Counted from the first letter of the stretch, positions 36,601-44,995 are shown. The stretch is 64,000 nt of DNA from Nostoc sp. ATCC 43529 (GCA_003326205.1 LWTK01000039.1:62001-126000), one strand, 5' to 3'. Made by a program: numbers and translations. Notes: generated by a model not told the origin, from the letters alone.

Positions 36601-39558
36601 AACTTGAGGGATATCCAACTGGAAATACCTGGGGTGGCTGTACAACCAATCCCGATGCTAGAAACAGGTTCCAAGTTTGACTTGACTTTATATGTTACAG
36701 AACAAAATCAGGGAATCAAGCTTGATTTAGTTTACAATACCGATTTGTTTACCCCAGAGCGGATGATGGAAATGCTGCATCAGTTCCATCATTTATTGAA
36801 TCAAATTGTTGCTGCTCCAGAAAATCAGATTAGTTTGTATTCTCTTGTCACACCACAAGCGCGATTTTTGCTGCCAGAACCAACAGCAGTGTTGCCTGAA
36901 CCAGAGTACGAACTGGTAACAACAATGTTTACCTCTTGGGTGAACTCTGTCCCAGAACATTCCGCACTTCGTCAAGGATCTCGGACTTGGAACTATGGGC
37001 AATTGGGGAAAATAGCTCAAGGTTTAGCTGAGGCTTTATTATCCCAAGGACTCCAGCGAGGAGATGTGGTGGCGGTGTTTGGCACGCGCAGCTTTGGACT
37101 GATTGCAAGTATGATGGCTGTGCTTTTAAGCGGCGGTGTGCTGTTAACACTCGATCGCAAACTGCCTAGCCAACGCCACCAGCTAATGCTACAAGAAGCT
37201 AAAGCTAAATACATATTATATATAGATAATCAGACCCAAGAAGATAGGGGCATAGCTGAATCTTTAATTAGTATCTGTGTAAACCCAGATACAGGAGAAA
37301 TTCTAAATTCACCCCAGGGCAGCACTCAAACCGCAAACTTGCCCCAAATCGCTGGTGACGATGCAGCTTATATTTTCTTTACTTCCGGCACCACTGGCGT
37401 ACCTAAGGGCGTGCTGGGGTGTCACAAAGGAATGGCGCATTTTCTCAACTGGCAGCGGCAGACATTTAAAATTGCTCAGCAAGACCGCGTTGCCCAATTG
37501 ACGGGTCTTTCCTTTGATGTCGTCCTCAGAGATATTTTCTTACCTTTAACTAGTGGTGCAACTTTATGTTTGCCAGAGGAAGGCGATAACTTAGAACCGA
37601 CTAAAATTTTGCGTTACTTAGAAGCCGAGCAAATTTCCGTATTGCACACAGTTCCTTCTCTGGCACAATCTTGGTTAGTAAATGTACCATCAGGAGTTTT
37701 TCTACGTAACTTACGCTGCTTATTTTTTGCTGGGGAACCTCTTAAGGAAACACTTGTACTTCGGTGGCGCGATGCTTTCCCAGAATCAGGGAAAATTGTC
37801 AATCTCTACGGGCCAACGGAAACAACCTTGGCCAAGTGTTATTACCAAGTACCTGTTGAGTGTATGCCAGGAGTACAGCCAGTGGGATCGCCATTGCCAG
37901 AAACCCAAGCACTAGTTTTTACACCAAATCATCAACCGTGCGGCATTGGCGAACCGGGCGAAATAGTTATCCGTACTCCATTTCGGAGTTTAGGTTACAT
38001 CAATGCCCAGCAAGAAAACCGTTCTCGGTTTGTCAAAAATCCCTTTGGAAACGACGAACAAGATTGGCTGTATTATACAGGCGATCGCGGTTGCTATCGT
38101 CCAGATGGTTCTTTAGAAATCCTCGGTCGCAAAGATCATCAAGTCAAAATCCGTGGCATACGCATTGAGCCAGCAGAAATTGAGACGGTGTTAGCCCAAC
38201 ACCCAGATGTACTCCAAACTGTAGTAATTGCCCGTGAAGATGTTCCAGGAGATCTACGTTTAGTAGCTTACATTATCCTAAATCAGGATTCGGTAACTAC
38301 AGTTAGTGAAATTCGGCGCTTCCTTTCGACAAAGCTACCACAGTACATGCTACCTTCAGCTTTCGTCTTGCTGGAGGCCATGCCCCTAACTCCCAACGGC
38401 AAGGTAAACCGCCGCGCCTTACCTGCACCTGACTTATCAAGACAAGAACCAGAAGGAACTTTTGTTGCTCCCCGCAATGAAGTGGAACGCCAGCTAACAG
38501 AAATTTGGGAACAACTTTTAGGCGTACAGCCAATTGGCATTCAAGATAACTTCTTTGAATTAGGAGGGCATTCTCTACTGGCAGTAAAATTATTTTGGCA
38601 AATTGAAGAGACATTTAATAAAAATCTGCCGCTTGCCATTCTTTTCCAGTCAAGTACTGTAGAGACTTTAGCCAAAATCATCTGCGAAGAAGAAGATTTA
38701 GCAATAAATAAGACTTCAGTAAAAAACAAATCAACAGCTACTTGGTCATCTCTAGTAGAAATTCAAGCCAATGGTTCCAAACCGCCTTTTTTCTGCGTTC
38801 ACGGACTTGGCGGAGAAGTCTTGTGTTTCCGTGAATTGGCACAACATTTGGGTTCCGAACAACCATTTTACGGACTACAACCACAGGGGCTAGATGGAAA
38901 ACATCCTTTCCATACCCGCATTGAAGATATGGCCGCACACTACATTCAAGAAATTAAGACCTTCCAACCTCATGGCCCTTATTTTCTCGGAGGTTACTCT
39001 TTTGGCGGTGCAGTGGCTTTCGAGATGGCTCGACAACTCCAGGAAAAAGGTGAAGAAATTGGTATTCTAATTATCATTGATAGTTGTCGTCCTGGTTATA
39101 GCTGGCGATCGCCATTTTTCAAACGAATTTTCTTGCATTTAAATAATATCCTTCAGCAAGGAGCCGGCTACCTTTGGCAAAAAATTCTCAAATGGAGTTA
39201 TTGGAATAAATCTCGTCTCAAAAATACATATAAGCGTTACTTGGAAGCAAAACTTGATTTACCTGCAACTGACAAACACTTAAAAAGTATAGACGTTAAT
39301 ACTCAAGCTATTAGTCAATATACTTATCCAAGTTACCCTGGTCGAGCTATCCTCTTGCGGACTGAAGACCGGAACCGAGGTGAAGGTATAGGCATACAAT
39401 ACGATCCTCAATTTGGTTGGGGTGACCCAGTTGCCGGTGGATTAGATGTACATTATATTCCCGGTTCTCACCTTTCTCTACTGCGCGAACCCGACGTACA
39501 GGTATTAGCTGAAATATTGAGAAATTGTTTAATGCAAGCTCAGGCTCCAAAAAATTAA
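33619..39558 (+). CDS. Dimodular nonribosomal peptide synthetase (A-T-C-A-T-TE)
   Basis: This 1979-residue enzyme has a complete two-module line. A1 (about 40-540) has YTSGSTGQPKG at 190 and YRTGDLAR. T1 has its phosphopantetheine Ser at 588 in LGGHSL. The C domain (about 640-1090) has MHHIASDGWS, with the catalytic His at 775. A2 (about 1105-1600) has FTSGTTGVPKG near 1254. T2 has Ser 1652. The type I thioesterase (1715-1975) has GYSFGG with Ser 1794, Asp near 1821 and His 1951. By alignment to GrsA-PheA I read specificity residues D-P-W-A-V-C-C-I-D-K for A1 and D-V-R-H-F-A-L-L-A-K for A2; I cannot assign substrates. No N-terminal condensation domain, epimerase, reductase, MbtH or PPTase is visible nearby. 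The product is expected to be a dipeptide, free, cyclised or transferred. Confidence 0.95.
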   Translation: MQIDSHSWEDKENIPLDNLTKILSTEVIQEWSDTQTIAGNLCIHQMFEMQVERSPQAIAVVFENTQLTYQQLNQRANQLAHYLRTLGVGPEVLVGICLERSLEMIIGLLGILKAGGAYVPLDPSYPKERLAFILEDTQTPVLLTQEKLVENLPPHQAEVICLDLLLQENTQNNQENPVNQTTLDNLIYVIYTSGSTGQPKGVMIPHRGICNQLHWRQTTFRLTDADKVLLTISFSFDPSVWQIFWPLCFGGQLIIPRPGAHQDAAYLVKALAQEQITVLALVPSILRVLLEEKGIENCRLLRHVTCGGEALPVELIDRFFAQLNLDNVLHNCYGPTEASIDTTFWTSQRGSNYTIAPIGRPITNAQIYILDENLQPVPVGESGELYIGGIGLARGYLNRPELTKEKFIIDPFSSQEGARLYRTGDLARYNSDGNVEFVGRIDHQVKIRGFRIELGEIEAVLSQHPALTQTLVIAREDIPGDKRLVAYMVANPGKIPTQVEIRQFLQGRLPEYMVPAYFVFLDTLPLNPNGKIDRRALPAPDISDLYLSSNFVPPQNPTEEVLASIWAKVLRLEQVGIHNNFFELGGHSLLATQVMSRVRQAFGIEIPLQVLFENPTIANLAEAIAQNQIPENNPQNQAIGQISNREAAPLSFAQQRVWFLEQLEPNSRAYIISDAQRLTGELNVDVLQQALDAIVVHHEALRTNFIKSPDGSPIQVISAPRSIELKVIKVTQEQAQYLLTQEAQPPFNLESDLMLRASLLQIDEHEQILLLVMHHIASDGWSMGILWQQLAALYEAFLHGKPSPLAKLPIQYADFAAWQHQWLSGEVLSNQINYWKSQLAGANTVLELPTDRPRPPVQTYQGAAQSLMLPQSLSASLTELSRQEGVTLFMTLLAAFGTILHRYTGQEDILIGSPIAGRNRSEVEGLIGFFINTVVLRTDFSGDPSFRSVLSRVRQMALGAYAHQDMPFEKLVEELQPERDTSRNPLFQVWFNMLNLRDIQLEIPGVAVQPIPMLETGSKFDLTLYVTEQNQGIKLDLVYNTDLFTPERMMEMLHQFHHLLNQIVAAPENQISLYSLVTPQARFLLPEPTAVLPEPEYELVTTMFTSWVNSVPEHSALRQGSRTWNYGQLGKIAQGLAEALLSQGLQRGDVVAVFGTRSFGLIASMMAVLLSGGVLLTLDRKLPSQRHQLMLQEAKAKYILYIDNQTQEDRGIAESLISICVNPDTGEILNSPQGSTQTANLPQIAGDDAAYIFFTSGTTGVPKGVLGCHKGMAHFLNWQRQTFKIAQQDRVAQLTGLSFDVVLRDIFLPLTSGATLCLPEEGDNLEPTKILRYLEAEQISVLHTVPSLAQSWLVNVPSGVFLRNLRCLFFAGEPLKETLVLRWRDAFPESGKIVNLYGPTETTLAKCYYQVPVECMPGVQPVGSPLPETQALVFTPNHQPCGIGEPGEIVIRTPFRSLGYINAQQENRSRFVKNPFGNDEQDWLYYTGDRGCYRPDGSLEILGRKDHQVKIRGIRIEPAEIETVLAQHPDVLQTVVIAREDVPGDLRLVAYIILNQDSVTTVSEIRRFLSTKLPQYMLPSAFVLLEAMPLTPNGKVNRRALPAPDLSRQEPEGTFVAPRNEVERQLTEIWEQLLGVQPIGIQDNFFELGGHSLLAVKLFWQIEETFNKNLPLAILFQSSTVETLAKIICEEEDLAINKTSVKNKSTATWSSLVEIQANGSKPPFFCVHGLGGEVLCFRELAQHLGSEQPFYGLQPQGLDGKHPFHTRIEDMAAHYIQEIKTFQPHGPYFLGGYSFGGAVAFEMARQLQEKGEEIGILIIIDSCRPGYSWRSPFFKRIFLHLNNILQQGAGYLWQKILKWSYWNKSRLKNTYKRYLEAKLDLPATDKHLKSIDVNTQAISQYTYPSYPGRAILLRTEDRNRGEGIGIQYDPQFGWGDPVAGGLDVHYIPGSHLSLLREPDVQVLAEILRNCLMQAQAPKN

Positions 39559-39609
39559 AACATAAGTTCAGAATTCAGAATACAATCAGAAAGACATAAA
39601 TCTTAATTA

Positions 39610-39637
39610 GGTGCGTTAGGCTTTAGCCTGATGCACC
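39610..39637. repeat. Short palindromic repeat between convergent genes
   Basis: GGTGCGTTAGGC and GCCTGATGCACC pair around CTTTA with one mismatch. This resembles the GGTGCGTTAGGC-type palindromes common in Nostoc. It sits between the ends of the NRPS and GT39 genes and may act as a two-way terminator. Confidence 0.6.
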
Positions 39638-39652
39638 ATTACTTTTATATAA

Positions 39653-41146
39653 TCAGCGTAATTTAGCAATAAAGTTGATCCCATCTTTCAAAATATTGGG
39701 ATATTTATCGAGAAAATTCTGAACTTTTTGCTTTTGGTTGTTATCGACAAACAAATTATAGCTTTCTACAAAATTAAAACTTCCTACTAAATATTTAGCT
39801 CCTAATTTAGCTCTAGGGAGCATATATTCTTCAGTGACATCACTATGGTTAATTAACCATCCTTTTCGATGTGATAAATAAAGTAATGTTGGGTCACTAG
39901 CAGTAGTAGCAATTATCAGTGATGCAGGTTCAGTATTTTGTTTTACTTGCTGTGCCAATTGAAAAACAGCCGATTTTTCTGTTCTTTCTTTGAACATATA
40001 ATCAACAGTATAAATGACAGAGCCAGCAGCGACAGTTAAACATAAGCACACTAATATAGCTTTCTTGTAATTAAATTGCCCAGCAGCTTGTTCCAAGTAG
40101 TAACTACAAGCTTTACCCATCAATACTACTCCTGGAAGCATAAATTGAAGTTGATAATATTCATGAACTAAACTGGTAGTTGGTACTAAAACCCAAGTTA
40201 ATATTACTGAAATTAACCAAATATCTAATACATATTCTTGTCTAGTTTTTCTAGGAATCAATAAACCTAATAAAAATATGGGAAAGCCAAAAATAGCAAA
40301 ATGCCTGACAACAGTTCTAAAGAATAATTCTGTCCAAAAACGCGAGGTAAGTACAATATTATAGTTATATCTATTGGTTGAACCTGACCAAAAACCAAAA
40401 GTATTCCCATACTCCAAAAATATTTGATGAGCGTGGTAATACCAGATAGCTACAGATATTAATATCAAAATGCTATAAATCCACAGAGATAGTTGAGAAA
40501 AAACTCTGATACCATATTTAGTCCATGCTAAATAAAAAAGCGGTATTCCTAAATATATTATTGGTAAAACTTTGATTAAACAAGCTAAGGCGACAAAACT
40601 ACCCGATAAAATTAAATCTTGGTGTTTTTCAGACTCCAGCCAATTAATAAAATAATAGACGCCGATAACAGAACACATCAACAGCATGGACTCTGGTTGA
40701 AATGTCCTACTATAATAGACGTTCAAAGGTAAAATGACAAAAAATAAACAAGACCAAGATGCAGCTTTTTTATCTAAAATTTTGACAATTAACTGATATA
40801 AGAAATATAGAGCTACTAAAAAACAAATAACTGATAAAAATCTTCCCCAAAACTCTGCAACTCCAAAAACTCTGTAAATAAGCGCAACGATAAATGAATA
40901 AATTGGAAACTCAGTTTCACAATAACCAGGAGAATTACCTCCCCAGTCAATTTGAGGATAAAATAAGTTAAAACCATTCTCATAAAAATTTCTAGCTATT
41001 GCTGCTGTATCTGACTGACGCCAGGAATGAATACCGATAATTGGCGAATTAATGTTGTAGATTCTGATAGCTATAGCTAAGGTAATTAAGAAAATTAGAG
41101 GTGAGTTTTGGGAATTATTTTTAATGGTATTATTGTACATAGACAT
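39653..41146 (-). CDS. Membrane glycosyltransferase (GT39/PMT_2, ArnT-like)
   Basis: A 497-residue polytopic protein of the PMT/ArnT superfamily, which uses lipid-linked sugars in the periplasm. The first periplasmic loop has the signature SPIIGIHSWRQSDTAAIARNFYE, with the acidic catalytic residue in RQSD, and CETEFPIYSFIVALIYRVFG. About eleven membrane segments follow, then a soluble C-terminal tail (TASDPTLLYLSHRKGWLI). It may decorate the surface polymer or a protein; the substrate is unknown. It converges on the NRPS gene. Two Mets at the start (MSMYNN) are equivalent. Confidence 0.85.
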   Translation of the reverse strand: MSMYNNTIKNNSQNSPLIFLITLAIAIRIYNINSPIIGIHSWRQSDTAAIARNFYENGFNLFYPQIDWGGNSPGYCETEFPIYSFIVALIYRVFGVAEFWGRFLSVICFLVALYFLYQLIVKILDKKAASWSCLFFVILPLNVYYSRTFQPESMLLMCSVIGVYYFINWLESEKHQDLILSGSFVALACLIKVLPIIYLGIPLFYLAWTKYGIRVFSQLSLWIYSILILISVAIWYYHAHQIFLEYGNTFGFWSGSTNRYNYNIVLTSRFWTELFFRTVVRHFAIFGFPIFLLGLLIPRKTRQEYVLDIWLISVILTWVLVPTTSLVHEYYQLQFMLPGVVLMGKACSYYLEQAAGQFNYKKAILVCLCLTVAAGSVIYTVDYMFKERTEKSAVFQLAQQVKQNTEPASLIIATTASDPTLLYLSHRKGWLINHSDVTEEYMLPRAKLGAKYLVGSFNFVESYNLFVDNNQKQKVQNFLDKYPNILKDGINFIAKLR

Positions 41147-41230
41147 GAAAAAAGTTAATGCAAAAATGCTTGAGGCAGAGAAAACAGAGAAATATCAAGT
41201 TTTTAAGTTTGGAAAAGCGGTATTAGATAT

Positions 41231-42091
41231 TCAAGAATCAGGGGTAACGACTAAAGAAAGAGCTAGTTGGTAAAGTTGACGCCGCGAAAGAGAAGTTACT
41301 TTTGCTAATTGACGGCTAGCTTGCGATCGCGATATTCCTTGACTGATTAATTGTTTCAATTCAGCTTTTAATTCCTCTTCTGTTAATTGGGGTTGACTAG
41401 GTGGAACTCCTGCAACAACTAGAGTATATTCTCCTTGGGGTTGTCGTTGGTTGTAGTGGGCGATGGCTTCGGCAATTGTTCCTCGCCAAAATTCCTCATA
41501 CAATTTAGTTAACTCCCGTCCGAGTACGATTTGGCGATCGCTTCCCAAAATTTCTGCTAAGTCTTGTAAAGTATCTTGCAATCGGTGAGGCGATTCGTAG
41601 ATAATTAATGTGCGAGATTCTGTTTGTAAAAATTCTAAATGTTCTCGTCGCTGTTGACTTTTTGCTGGCAAAAACCCTTCAAAGACAAACCGATCCGTAG
41701 GTAGTCCGGCTGCACTCAAAGCCGTAATTGCTGCACTCGCCCCAGGAATAGGAACTACGGAAATACCAGCTTCAATACAAGCCTCGATCAACTCATATCC
41801 AGGATCGGAAATTCCCGGCATTCCAGCATCACTGACTAGAGCGATCGCTTTATCATTCGCCAAATATTGTAATAATTCTGGAATGCGACTGGTACGATTA
41901 TGCTCGTGGTAACTTACTTGGGGTGTCTTAATTTCAAAATGTTGTAGCAATTTGCCTGTGTGGCGCGTGTCCTCGGCAGCAATAATATCCACAGTTTGCA
42001 AAATTCGCACAGCCCGAAAAGTCATATCTTCTAAGTTGCCAATTGGTGTGCCAACGACGTAAAGTGTTCTTGGTTTGGGATCTGTTTGCAT
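41231..42091 (-). CDS. rsmI: 16S rRNA (cytidine(1402)-2'-O)-methyltransferase RsmI
   Basis: A 286-residue tetrapyrrole-methylase-fold enzyme that 2'-O-methylates C1402 of 16S rRNA. All family marks are present: LYVVGTPIGNLEDMTFRAVRIL at the start, AAEDTRHTGKLLQHF, LVSDAGMPGISDPGYELI, PGASAAITALSAAGLPTDRFVFEGFLP and IIYESPHRL. A short C-terminal helical extension (LISQGISRSQASRQLAKV..) is also standard. It is followed upstream by heptamer repeats. Confidence 0.97.
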   Translation of the reverse strand: MQTDPKPRTLYVVGTPIGNLEDMTFRAVRILQTVDIIAAEDTRHTGKLLQHFEIKTPQVSYHEHNRTSRIPELLQYLANDKAIALVSDAGMPGISDPGYELIEACIEAGISVVPIPGASAAITALSAAGLPTDRFVFEGFLPAKSQQRREHLEFLQTESRTLIIYESPHRLQDTLQDLAEILGSDRQIVLGRELTKLYEEFWRGTIAEAIAHYNQRQPQGEYTLVVAGVPPSQPQLTEEELKAELKQLISQGISRSQASRQLAKVTSLSRRQLYQLALSLVVTPDS

Positions 42092-42099
42092 AAGTAAAA

Positions 42100-42140
42100 A
42101 GTTAAAAGTTATGAGTTAGGAGTTATGAGTTAGGAGTTAT
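42100..42140. repeat. Heptamer repeats upstream of rsmI
   Basis: Units of ttatgag/ttaggag/ttaaaag lie between the divergent rsmI and PfkB genes, of the same family as at 9133-9297 and 13741-13805. Confidence 0.7.
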
Positions 42141-42215
42141 GACAAATAATTCATACACTACTATGAAGACTCATAAAAAAATGACTGTTGACTGATGATT
42201 AATGACTAATAACTA

Positions 42216-43073
42216 ATGAATAATGGGTTATTTGTAGGTTTAGTAACCTTGGATTTAATTTACCTCGCTGACTCTTTGCCTCAGAATAATCAAAAGATAG
42301 TTGCTATTGACTATACTGTGGCAGCAGGTGGCCCAGCTACAAACGCGGCTGTAACTTTTAGCTATTTAGGTAATCAGGCTACAGTTTTGGGTGTGGTAGG
42401 TTCTCACCCAACGGGGCAGCTAATTCTAGCTGATTTGGCAAATTATCAAGTGGCGATCGCCGATCTTGAGCCTACCATCGATTTAGCACCACCAATCTCT
42501 TCAATTATTGTTACCCAAGCCACAGGGCAAAGAGCTGTAGTTTCCATCAATGCTGTGAAAACTCAAGCCAGTAGCGCATCCATCCCAGCAAATATTTTAG
42601 AAAATGTTGCCATAGTACTAATTGACGGACATCAGATGGCTGTTAGTTACTTAATAGCCCAAATGGCAAAAGCCCAGAATATTCCAGTAATCATCGATGG
42701 TGGTAGCTGGAAACCTGGATTTGAGCAAATTCTACCATTTGTAGATTACGCCATCTGTTCGGCTAATTTTCATCCACCTAACTGCGAGACTTCAGAAGAG
42801 GCTTTTGCTTATTTAAGCAAATTTAATATTCCTCATATCGCCATTACCCACGGAGAACAACCAATTCAATACTTGAGTTGCAATAAAACTGGTATTGTAG
42901 ATGTGCCCCAAATTAAAGCCGTTGATACCTTAGGAGCTGGAGATATTTTTCACGGTGGCTTGTGTCACTACATTTTAAAAGAAAGTTTTACCAATGCACT
43001 GGCACTAGCAGCAAATATCGCTGCTAATTCCTGCGAATTTTTTGGTACCCGACGCTGGATGGATTTTATCTAG
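42216..43073 (+). CDS. PfkB-family sugar kinase
   Basis: A 285-residue ribokinase/PfkB-fold kinase. The N-terminal substrate region has VGLVTLDLIYLADSLP and the GG motif AAGGPATNAAVTFSYLG. The catalytic signature is VDTLGAGDIFHGGLCHYIL, with the Asp base. ITHGE is the pre-catalytic strand. The substrate may be a sugar or a nucleoside; sequence does not decide. It runs in the same direction as the CysQ-like phosphatase gene 62 bases downstream, so they may be co-transcribed. Confidence 0.92.
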   Translation: MNNGLFVGLVTLDLIYLADSLPQNNQKIVAIDYTVAAGGPATNAAVTFSYLGNQATVLGVVGSHPTGQLILADLANYQVAIADLEPTIDLAPPISSIIVTQATGQRAVVSINAVKTQASSASIPANILENVAIVLIDGHQMAVSYLIAQMAKAQNIPVIIDGGSWKPGFEQILPFVDYAICSANFHPPNCETSEEAFAYLSKFNIPHIAITHGEQPIQYLSCNKTGIVDVPQIKAVDTLGAGDIFHGGLCHYILKESFTNALALAANIAANSCEFFGTRRWMDFI

Positions 43074-43135
43074 GGGCGTGCAGGTGTGCCCCCTGATTGA
43101 GGTTATATATTTTTAAGTTAGATTGGGCTAGATTA

Positions 43136-43996
43136 ATGAAAGACTTACAAGAAATATTAGCGATCGCTCGTCAGATAGGTTGGGAAGCCGCAGATATACT
43201 GCGATCGTATTATCACGGCACCGCTCAAGATCCTAATTTAGCAGTAGAATACAAACAAAACGAACCTGTTACCGTTGCCGATGTAGCTGTCAGCCAATAT
43301 ATTCTCGAAAAGCTACAAGCAAGTCTGGGTAATGAAGATTTTATTTATATCAGCGAAGAAAGCTATCAATCCCTTAGTAAGTCTCCACAACCTTCTACCC
43401 CTTGGGTATGGATTATAGATCCTTTAGATGGTACACGCGACTTTATCGAAAAAACTGGGGAATATGCCATTCACATTGCTTTAGTCAAAGAAACACGTCC
43501 AGTGTTAGCAGTGGTGGTAGTCCCAGAAGCGCAAAAATTATATTATGCTACAAAGGGAGGCGGTAGCTTTGTAGAAACCCGTGATGGCTCTGTTCCTTTA
43601 CAAGTCTCGTCACGTAAACCAATTGAGGATTTAACCTTAGTCGTGAGTCGTTCTCACCGCAACCAACGTTTAGATTATTTACTGCAAAACTTACCCTGCC
43701 AAAATCAAAAAGCTGTTGGCAGTGTCGGATGTAAAATCGCCACAATTGTAGAAAAACAGGCAGAAATTTACATTTCTCTGTCTGGCAAATCTGCCCCCAA
43801 AGATTGGGATATTGCAGCCCCAGAACTGATTTTGACAGAAGCCGGAGGTCAATTTACTCACTTCGATGGTACACCCTTGCAATACAACACCGGTGATATC
43901 AATCAATGGGGAGGTTTGCTAGCTAGTAACGGTGAATATCACGAGGTGCTGTGTAAAGAAGCAGAAAGGATTTTAGCCCAGTTCACCGAGAGCTAA
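43136..43996 (+). CDS. Inositol monophosphatase family / CysQ-like 3'-phosphatase
   Basis: A metal-dependent phosphatase of the IMPase/FBPase/CysQ superfamily, about 286 residues from the ATG at 43136. A frame extension to 43097 starts at TTG and adds 13 residues without family match. Motif 1 is WIIDPLDGTRDFIEKTGEYAIHIALV, with Asp/Asp metal ligands. EYKQNEPVTVADVAVSQYI is the N-terminal ligand region. KDWDIAAPELILTEAGG is motif 2. CysQ members hydrolyse 3'-phosphoadenosine-5'-phosphate and keep sulfur assimilation running. IMPase activity on other sugar phosphates cannot be excluded. Confidence 0.88.
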   Translation: MKDLQEILAIARQIGWEAADILRSYYHGTAQDPNLAVEYKQNEPVTVADVAVSQYILEKLQASLGNEDFIYISEESYQSLSKSPQPSTPWVWIIDPLDGTRDFIEKTGEYAIHIALVKETRPVLAVVVVPEAQKLYYATKGGGSFVETRDGSVPLQVSSRKPIEDLTLVVSRSHRNQRLDYLLQNLPCQNQKAVGSVGCKIATIVEKQAEIYISLSGKSAPKDWDIAAPELILTEAGGQFTHFDGTPLQYNTGDINQWGGLLASNGEYHEVLCKEAERILAQFTES

Positions 43997-44324
43997 AATT
44001 ACTTGGGACATTGCTTTTAACACACTCATTTATGGTATAATAAACAGCACTGGTAAATAATCGTTAACAATTAGTAGTAGATATCTAACATTTGCAAAAC
44101 ACTAACTTTCTGGGCGATCGCTGGTTAATACTGATTTGCTTTTGAAATAAAAACTCTCATAGCAAAAACAACAAAAGCGTGTCCTTGGAAGGGTTGGAAC
44201 CCCGTCCTGAAAGTTTTGTTTGGAAATCAAATTGAGTGTGAGTCCATATTCAAAGGCTGTGCTACACTTATCCATATAAGGATTATGTTCGGTTGAGTAA
44301 CTCGTTTTGATTTCTAAAAGCGTC

Positions 44325-44363
44325 TCTCCGAATTTAACTCTCCACACTCCCTAAATTCGGAGA
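44325..44363 (+). promoter_or_regulatory. Hairpin that pairs the rbp Shine-Dalgarno sequence
   Basis: TCTCCGAATTTA (44325-44336) and TAAATTCGGAGA (44352-44363) form a perfect 12-bp stem with a 15-base loop. The GGAGA at the 3' arm is the ribosome binding site of the RNA-binding protein gene, five bases before its ATG at 44369. In this fold translation would be blocked. Cyanobacterial rbp genes are known to be cold-regulated, so a temperature or protein-dependent switch is plausible; that is inference. The rest of 43997-44324 has no gene I accept. Confidence 0.7.
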
Positions 44364-44368
44364 CTCTT

Positions 44369-44677
44369 ATGTCAATTTACATTGGTAACCTGTCCTATCA
44401 GGTTACGGAAGATGATCTCAGGCGGGCATTTGCAGAATACGGAACAGTAGCCCGTGTTCAATTACCTACAGACAGAGAAACAGGCAAGCCGCGTGGGTTC
44501 GCTTTTGTGGAAATGCAAACAGATGCAGAAGAACAAGCTGCCATTGAAGCACTTGATGGTGCTGAATGGATGGGACGTGATTTGAGAGTAAATAAAGCTA
44601 AACCCCGTGAGGAAAGAAGCAATTCCCCTCGTGGTAGCTGGGGTGGCGGCAATGCTCGCCGCAACAGAAACTATTAA
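44369..44677 (+). CDS. RRM-type RNA-binding protein (Rbp family)
   Basis: A 102-residue protein with one RNA recognition motif: RNP2 is SIYIGNLSYQ and RNP1 is KPRGFAFVEM. The short glycine- and arginine-rich tail (NSPRGSWGGGNARRNRNY) marks the cold-inducible cyanobacterial Rbp type. These proteins bind single-stranded RNA and are thought to act as chaperones or localisers of mRNA. Its leader can hide the ribosome site in a stem. It lies 123 bases upstream of rpsU, a pairing described in cyanobacteria. Confidence 0.93.
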   Translation: MSIYIGNLSYQVTEDDLRRAFAEYGTVARVQLPTDRETGKPRGFAFVEMQTDAEEQAAIEALDGAEWMGRDLRVNKAKPREERSNSPRGSWGGGNARRNRNY

Positions 44678-44708
44678 GTTGATTCTTAAAAATCTCACAT
44701 CTAGAGTC

Positions 44709-44744
44709 TCCAGCAGATAAAGCCAAAGGCTCGACTCTGCTGGA
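44709..44744 (+). terminator. Hairpin between rbp and rpsU, probable attenuator
   Basis: TCCAGCAGA and TCTGCTGGA form a perfect 9-bp outer stem, with an inner AGCC/GGCT pair. It is followed by ATATTTGCTTTT, only a weak U tract. This suits partial termination, so that rpsU is read through at a lower level, rather than a full stop. Confidence 0.55.
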
Positions 44745-44800
44745 ATATTTGCTTTTGTATCTAGTTTTTAATTATTCATCCACATTCAGGAGGAATGAGA

Positions 44801-44995
44801 ATGACACAAGTAGTTTTAGGAGAGAATGAAGGTATTGAATCAGCTCTACGAAGATTTAAGCGGGAAGTTTCTAAAGCAGGAATTTTCCAAGATATGAGAA
44901 AAAAACGTCACTTTGAGACTCCAATAGAAAAAGAGAAGCGTAAAGCAATTGCTAGACATAAGCAACGTCGTAAACAAAATTCTCGTTTTAGATAA
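44801..44995 (+). CDS. rpsU: 30S ribosomal protein S21
   Basis: A 64-residue, highly basic protein with the S21 pattern: [20 protein letters not shown], then [17 protein letters not shown] and a Lys/Arg-rich helix [16 protein letters not shown] chose the second ATG (44801), because the strong AGGAGG lies seven bases before it. The first ATG (44795) is almost on top of that site. It is a small-subunit protein near the mRNA exit and is downstream of rbp. Confidence 0.94.
   Translation: MTQVVLGENEGIESALRRFKREVSKAGIFQDMRKKRHFETPIEKEKRKAIARHKQRRKQNSRFR

Noticed and set aside
44102..44347. 81-codon minus-strand frame ahead of rbp
   Set aside because: It lies in the rbp leader; its 5' part overlaps the regulatory stem and it has no protein-like pattern.
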